Assembly: GCA_002423325.1 (NCBI GenBank)
Contig: DIVQ01000001.1
Location: 6,070 to 13,378, forward strand
Length of the DNA stretch: 7,309 nt
Direction: 5' to 3'
From: Anaerolineales bacterium UBA6128
GTDB taxonomy: Bacteria; Chloroflexota; Anaerolineae; UBA1429
Positions 3,966-7,309 of this stretch are shown one piece after another. The notes under the pieces are model-generated. The model saw nothing but the letters and a program-made list of their open reading frames with translations, made no database searches and was not told where the DNA came from. Each line of letters opens with the position of its first letter. Position 1 is the first letter of the stretch. A program made the position numbers and the translations under genes.

Positions 3966-6964
3966 ACGGCTACGTCGAGCTGCACGCGCACAGTTGCTTC
4001 TCGCTGCTCGACGGCGCCTCCACGCCCGAGGCGCTGCTCGACCGCGCCGCTGAGCTCGGCATGACCGCGTTGGCGCTCACCGATCACGATGGCCTGTACG
4101 CAGTGGTGCGCTTTGCGCTGGCCGCCAGGGAGCGCGGCATTCACCCGATCATTGGCGCTGAGCTCACCATGACGGATGAGACGCACCTGGTGCTGCTGGC
4201 CGAGAATCGCGCTGGCTACCAGAACCTCTGCTGGCTGATCAGTCGGGCCCAGTTGAGCCAGTCCAAGGGGAACGCGCGGCTGGCCTGGGCCGACCTGGCG
4301 GGGCACACCGACGGCCTGATCGCGCTGAGCGCCTGCAAGCAGGGGGCCGTGGCTGCCAGCCTGCTGCGCGGCGATCGCGCCGAGGCGTTGCGCCGCGCGC
4401 AGGAGCTGGCCGCGCTGTTCGCGCCGCAATGCTGCTATATCGAGCTGCAGCAGCACCTGCACCCCGAGGACGCCGCGCTGTTGGACGACCTGGTTGAGGT
4501 GGCGCGCGCAGCGCGTCTGCCGTTGGTGGCCAGCAACAACGTGCATTATGCCTGGCGCGAGGGGCATTGCCTGCAGGATGTGCTGGTGGCCATCCGCCAC
4601 ACCGGCACGCTGCAGGAGGTCCGCAGCCACCTGCGCGCCAACTCGGAATACTACCTGAAATCGGGCGCCGAGCTGGCGCCGCTGTTTGCCGACTATCCCG
4701 AGGCGCTGGAGAACAGCCGCGCCATCGCAGAGCGCTGCCAGCTCGAGCTGGACTTTCGCGCCGACGCTATCCCCCCCGCCGCCGCCGAAACCGAGGCCGA
4801 GAACGCGCGCCTGCGCGAGCTGTGCGAGGCGGGCATGGCGCAACGCTTTCCGCACGAGCAGGCCGCGGCGCAGCGCCAGATGGAGCACGAGCTGCAGGTG
4901 ATCTACAAGACTGGCCTGTCGGGCTATTTTTTGCTGGTCTGGGACATTGTGCGCTACGCCCAGGAGCGCGGCATCCAGGTGCGCGGGCGCGGCTCGGCCG
5001 CCAACTCCATCGTCGCCTACCTGCTGGGCATCACCCCCATCGATCCCCTCGCGCACAATCTCGTCTTCGAGCGCTTCCTGTCGGAAGAGCGCCGCGCCAC
5101 ACCCGACATCGACATCGATTTCCAGGCCGACCGCCGCGAGGAGGTCATCCAGTACGTCTATCAGCGCTACCGGCCCGAGCACGCCGCGATGGCCTGTACG
5201 CTCGTCACGTTCCGCACGCGCAGCGCCCTGCGCGATGTCGGCAAGGTCCTCGGCATGCCCATCGACGTCATCCGCCAGGGCGAGAAGCTGCTCGACGAGG
5301 CGGAAGCGGCGGATAGCGAGCCGGCGGCCCCGACGGGCGTGCTCGCACAGGTGCTGGCGCTCGCCCGACAGATCGGCGGCTTCCCGCGCCACCTGGGCAT
5401 CCACAACGGCGGCATGCTGATCACCGCCCCGCCGCTGGCCCAGCGCGTCCCCACCGAGCCCGCCACCATGGCCGATCGCTTCGTCGTGCAATGGGACAAG
5501 GACAGCATCGAGGACGTCGGGCTGGTCAAGATCGACATCCTCGGTCTGCGCATGCTGTCAGCCATCGCCGAGGCGCTGCAGCTCATCGAACAGACCACCG
5601 GCGCGCGTCCCGATCTGAGCGCCCTCCCGTTCGACGACCCGGCCGTCTACGACATGATCGCCCGCGCGGACACCATCGGCATCTTCCAGGTGGAGTCGCG
5701 AGCGCAGGCCCAGGTCCTGCCGCAGCTCAAGCCGCACTGCTTCGAGGACATCATCGTCTCCATCTCGCTGATCCGGCCGGGTCCATTGCAGGGGAATATG
5801 GTCCATCCCTATCTCCGCCGCCACCGCGGCGAAGAACCCGTGAGCTACGCCCATCACCTGCTCGAGCCGGCGCTCGGTGAGACGCTGGGCGTGATCCTGT
5901 TCCAGGAGCAGGTGCTGAAGGTGACGCGGGATCTGGCCGGCTTCACTCCCGGCCAGGGCGAAGGGCTGCGCCGCGCGCTGGGGGGCAGGAACGCCGCCAA
6001 AGCGGCCGAGACCTTCCGCCAGGCCTTCATGGACGGCGCGCAGCAGCGCGGCGTGCCCGCCCCGATCGCCGAGAGCGTCTTCGACCAGCTCAAGGCGTTC
6101 GGCGGCTACTCGTTTCCGAAGAGCCACGCCGCCGCCTTCGCCGTCCTCGTCCACCACTCCGCCTGGCTCAAGCGTTACCACCCCGCCGCTTTCTACACCG
6201 CGCTGCTGAACAACCAGCCGATGGGCTTCTGGACTCCCGCGGTACTGGTGCGCGACGCGGAGCGCCACGGCGTCGACGTCCTGCCGGTGCACGTCCACCG
6301 CAGCCGCTCCGACTGTGTGCCGGAGCGCGGCGCGATTCGCCTGGGGTTCAAGTACGTGAAGGGTTTCGGCGAGGAGGCCGCTGCGCGGATCGAAGAGAGC
6401 CGGCGCGGCAAGCCCTTCGCGAGCCTGGCCGATCTCTGCAAGCGGACCCGGCTGCCACGCCGGCTCGTGGAGCACCTCATCCTCGTCGGTGCAGTGGATA
6501 CCTGGGGCATCCAGCCACGCAAGCTGCTGTGGGAGCTGGCGCGCCTGCGCTACCTGGAGGAAGAGCTGGAGCTGCCGGCGCTATCGCGCGGGGAAGCGCT
6601 GGCGCTGGAATATGGCATCCTCGGCCTCACGACCGGCGAGCACGTGATGGCACTGTATCGCCGCTGGCTGGAGGCACAGGGATTCGTCGACAGCCGCGAT
6701 CTGGAGGAGTGCCGCGCAGGCCAATCCGTGCGCGTCGCCGGCCTCGTCGTCGTACACCAGGCACCGCCGACGGCGAAGGGCTTCCGTTTCGTCACCCTGG
6801 AAGACGAAGAGGGGTTGATGAACGTCATCGTCAACCCCTCCACCTACGCCCGTTATCGGCGCCAACTGGCCGCGACGCCGCTGCTGATCGTCAAGGGCAC
6901 CGTGCAAAAGGGCGACGGTGTCATCAACGTCATCGCCGGGCACATCGCCCCGCTGCACCGCTGA
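3938..6964 (+). CDS. dnaE2: Error-prone DNA polymerase DnaE2 (C-family Pol III alpha paralogue)
   Basis: DnaE2 performs damage-tolerant, mutagenic DNA synthesis with ImuA and ImuB. The 1008-aa protein is full length for the family. The N-terminal PHP domain shows HAH (16-18), TDHD (48-51) and GAE (73-75). The polymerase core has GRGSAANS, PDIDIDF (389-395, acids D390/D392/D394) and KIDILGL with the third expected catalytic Asp, D533. Then come HNGGMLI, IGIFQVESR, SLIRPGPLQG, LFQEQVLKV, and SFPKSHAAAFA. A helix-hairpin-helix (VKGFGEEAAARI) follows, and an OB-fold occupies about 924-1004. The tau-binding C-terminus of replicative DnaE is absent, as expected for DnaE2. The ATG at 3938 is the only plausible start; AGGGGG (3929-3934) lies 3 bases before it, so coupling to the upstream gene may matter. 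Valine codon choice changes near nt 5010 (see findings). Identity is very secure. Confidence 0.96.
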   Translation: MVSGAHSRVDGYVELHAHSCFSLLDGASTPEALLDRAAELGMTALALTDHDGLYAVVRFALAARERGIHPIIGAELTMTDETHLVLLAENRAGYQNLCWLISRAQLSQSKGNARLAWADLAGHTDGLIALSACKQGAVAASLLRGDRAEALRRAQELAALFAPQCCYIELQQHLHPEDAALLDDLVEVARAARLPLVASNNVHYAWREGHCLQDVLVAIRHTGTLQEVRSHLRANSEYYLKSGAELAPLFADYPEALENSRAIAERCQLELDFRADAIPPAAAETEAENARLRELCEAGMAQRFPHEQAAAQRQMEHELQVIYKTGLSGYFLLVWDIVRYAQERGIQVRGRGSAANSIVAYLLGITPIDPLAHNLVFERFLSEERRATPDIDIDFQADRREEVIQYVYQRYRPEHAAMACTLVTFRTRSALRDVGKVLGMPIDVIRQGEKLLDEAEAADSEPAAPTGVLAQVLALARQIGGFPRHLGIHNGGMLITAPPLAQRVPTEPATMADRFVVQWDKDSIEDVGLVKIDILGLRMLSAIAEALQLIEQTTGARPDLSALPFDDPAVYDMIARADTIGIFQVESRAQAQVLPQLKPHCFEDIIVSISLIRPGPLQGNMVHPYLRRHRGEEPVSYAHHLLEPALGETLGVILFQEQVLKVTRDLAGFTPGQGEGLRRALGGRNAAKAAETFRQAFMDGAQQRGVPAPIAESVFDQLKAFGGYSFPKSHAAAFAVLVHHSAWLKRYHPAAFYTALLNNQPMGFWTPAVLVRDAERHGVDVLPVHVHRSRSDCVPERGAIRLGFKYVKGFGEEAAARIEESRRGKPFASLADLCKRTRLPRRLVEHLILVGAVDTWGIQPRKLLWELARLRYLEEELELPALSRGEALALEYGILGLTTGEHVMALYRRWLEAQGFVDSRDLEECRAGQSVRVAGLVVVHQAPPTAKGFRFVTLEDEEGLMNVIVNPSTYARYRRQLAATPLLIVKGTVQKGDGVINVIAGHIAPLHR

Positions 6965-6995
6965 CGCCGCGCTGGGGTAACCTGCTGCACCGCTG
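6952..6995. repeat. 12-bp direct repeat spanning the dnaE2 stop
   Basis: GCTGCACCGCTG occurs at 6952-6963, covering the last codons of dnaE2, and again at 6984-6995. The copies are 32 bases apart, and CGCTGGGG also occurs twice here (6970-6977 and 6992-6999). It may be a small local duplication. No function is suggested. Confidence 0.45.
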
Positions 6996-7047
6996 GGGAT
7001 GTACGAACCCATGCGCAGCAGCTATCCGACGCCCACGCGGAGCAGAT

Positions 7048-7068
7048 CGGGGTGGGACACGCACCCCG
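7048..7068. terminator. Stem-loop between convergent genes, possible bidirectional terminator
   Basis: CGGGGTG (7048-7054) and CACCCCG (7062-7068) form a perfect 7-bp GC-rich stem with a 7-base loop, in the 174-base spacer between dnaE2 and the convergent dioxygenase gene. Neither side has a T-tract, so a classical intrinsic terminator is not certain. The location suits ending transcription from both sides. I see no gene in the rest of the spacer (6965-7138). Confidence 0.4.
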
Positions 7069-7138
7069 CCGAATCGGATCAGATGCTCACCGTCTCGAGA
7101 GCGCGATGACGGGCGCGACATCAGCCACATCGGGCTCG

Positions 7139-7309
7139 TCATTTGCTTCGCCACAAGAACGCCGTGGCGCGCTTGCCCAGGATGTCGTCGTCGAATACCA
7201 CCTCACCGGGCTTACCTGCCATCCCGAGGCAGACATGCAGAGGCAGCAGGTGTTCTTCGCGAGGGTGGCAATAGCGGGCGGACGGCGCCTTTTCCCAAGC
7301 GAGCAGTCG
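7139..7309 (-). CDS. DODA-type (LigB-like) extradiol ring-cleavage dioxygenase, C-terminal fragment
   Basis: Read on the - strand, the last 57 codons (56 aa plus TGA) enter from the right edge. The fragment contains WEKAPSARYCHPREEHLLPL, then HVCLGMAG, a V.FDD segment, and a C-terminal FLWR. The HP..EHLLPL pattern close to the C-terminus is typical of the 4,5-DOPA extradiol dioxygenase family (E. coli YgiD and relatives). Its His (residue 20 of the fragment, in EEHLLP) corresponds to the conserved C-terminal metal-site histidine (His234 of YgiD). These enzymes open catechol-type rings using a metal ion. The N-terminal metal ligands lie outside the window, so activity and substrate cannot be judged. 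The gene converges on dnaE2 and is probably unrelated to the SOS operon. Confidence 0.82.
   Translation of the reverse strand, partial: RLLAWEKAPSARYCHPREEHLLPLHVCLGMAGKPGEVVFDDDILGKRATAFLWRSK

Noticed and set aside
4771..4777. Run of seven C bases in dnaE2, a possible slippage or phase-variation site.
   Set aside because: The frame is intact across it, it falls in a variable Pro/Ala stretch, and such runs are expected by chance in high-GC DNA.
3956..5491. 511-aa open frame on the - strand opposite dnaE2.
   Set aside because: The + strand encodes conserved PHP and polymerase motifs throughout; the antisense frame is a composition artefact.
6982..7021. CTGCTGC and GCAGCAG inverted repeat after dnaE2.
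   Set aside because: The 26-base loop and 7-bp stem make a weak structure with no T-tract; the stem-loop at 7048-7068 is the better candidate.

Overview
This high-GC bacterial window (roughly two thirds G+C by eye) carries the end of an ftsH gene, a small thioesterase gene, and then a complete SOS-type DNA-damage mutagenesis operon: imuA, imuB, a small DUF6504-like gene and dnaE2. The end of a ring-cleaving dioxygenase-family gene enters from the right on the opposite strand. No mobile element, tRNA, rRNA or CRISPR array was seen. The FtsH sequence, the GAAC-N4-GTTC operator and the gene content fit Chloroflexota best (Anaerolineae- or Caldilineae-like). That assignment is from memory of these families and is only moderately certain.

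Left part (1-1615): the FtsH fragment runs off the left edge and ends at 1122. A perfect 10-bp stem-loop terminator (1143-1167) separates it from a 138-aa FlK-like hotdog thioesterase that starts at a TTG behind a strong ribosome-binding site. The next 240 bases (1616-1854) hold no gene. They contain a short tandem 9-nt repeat with an inverted partner, then a well-formed promoter with a perfect 14-bp LexA-type palindrome between its -35 and -10.

Centre (1855-6964): four tightly spaced genes on the + strand form one transcription unit. imuA encodes a RecA-like accessory protein whose P-loop has lost its lysine. imuB encodes a catalytically dead Y-family polymerase that appears to lack the whole fingers region. 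A 97-aa DUF6504-like protein overlaps imuB by an ATGA and dnaE2 by 28 bases. dnaE2 encodes the error-prone C-family polymerase that should do the synthesis. By analogy with the mycobacterial and Caulobacter mutasomes, ImuA and ImuB would recruit and regulate DnaE2 at the clamp, and LexA cleavage after DNA damage would switch the unit on. The most unusual points are the fingers-less ImuB, the small coupled fourth gene, and a change in codon preference partway through dnaE2.

Right part (6965-7309): a 174-base convergent spacer contains a perfect 7-bp stem-loop, followed by the C-terminal 56 residues of a DODA/LigB-type extradiol dioxygenase on the - strand.
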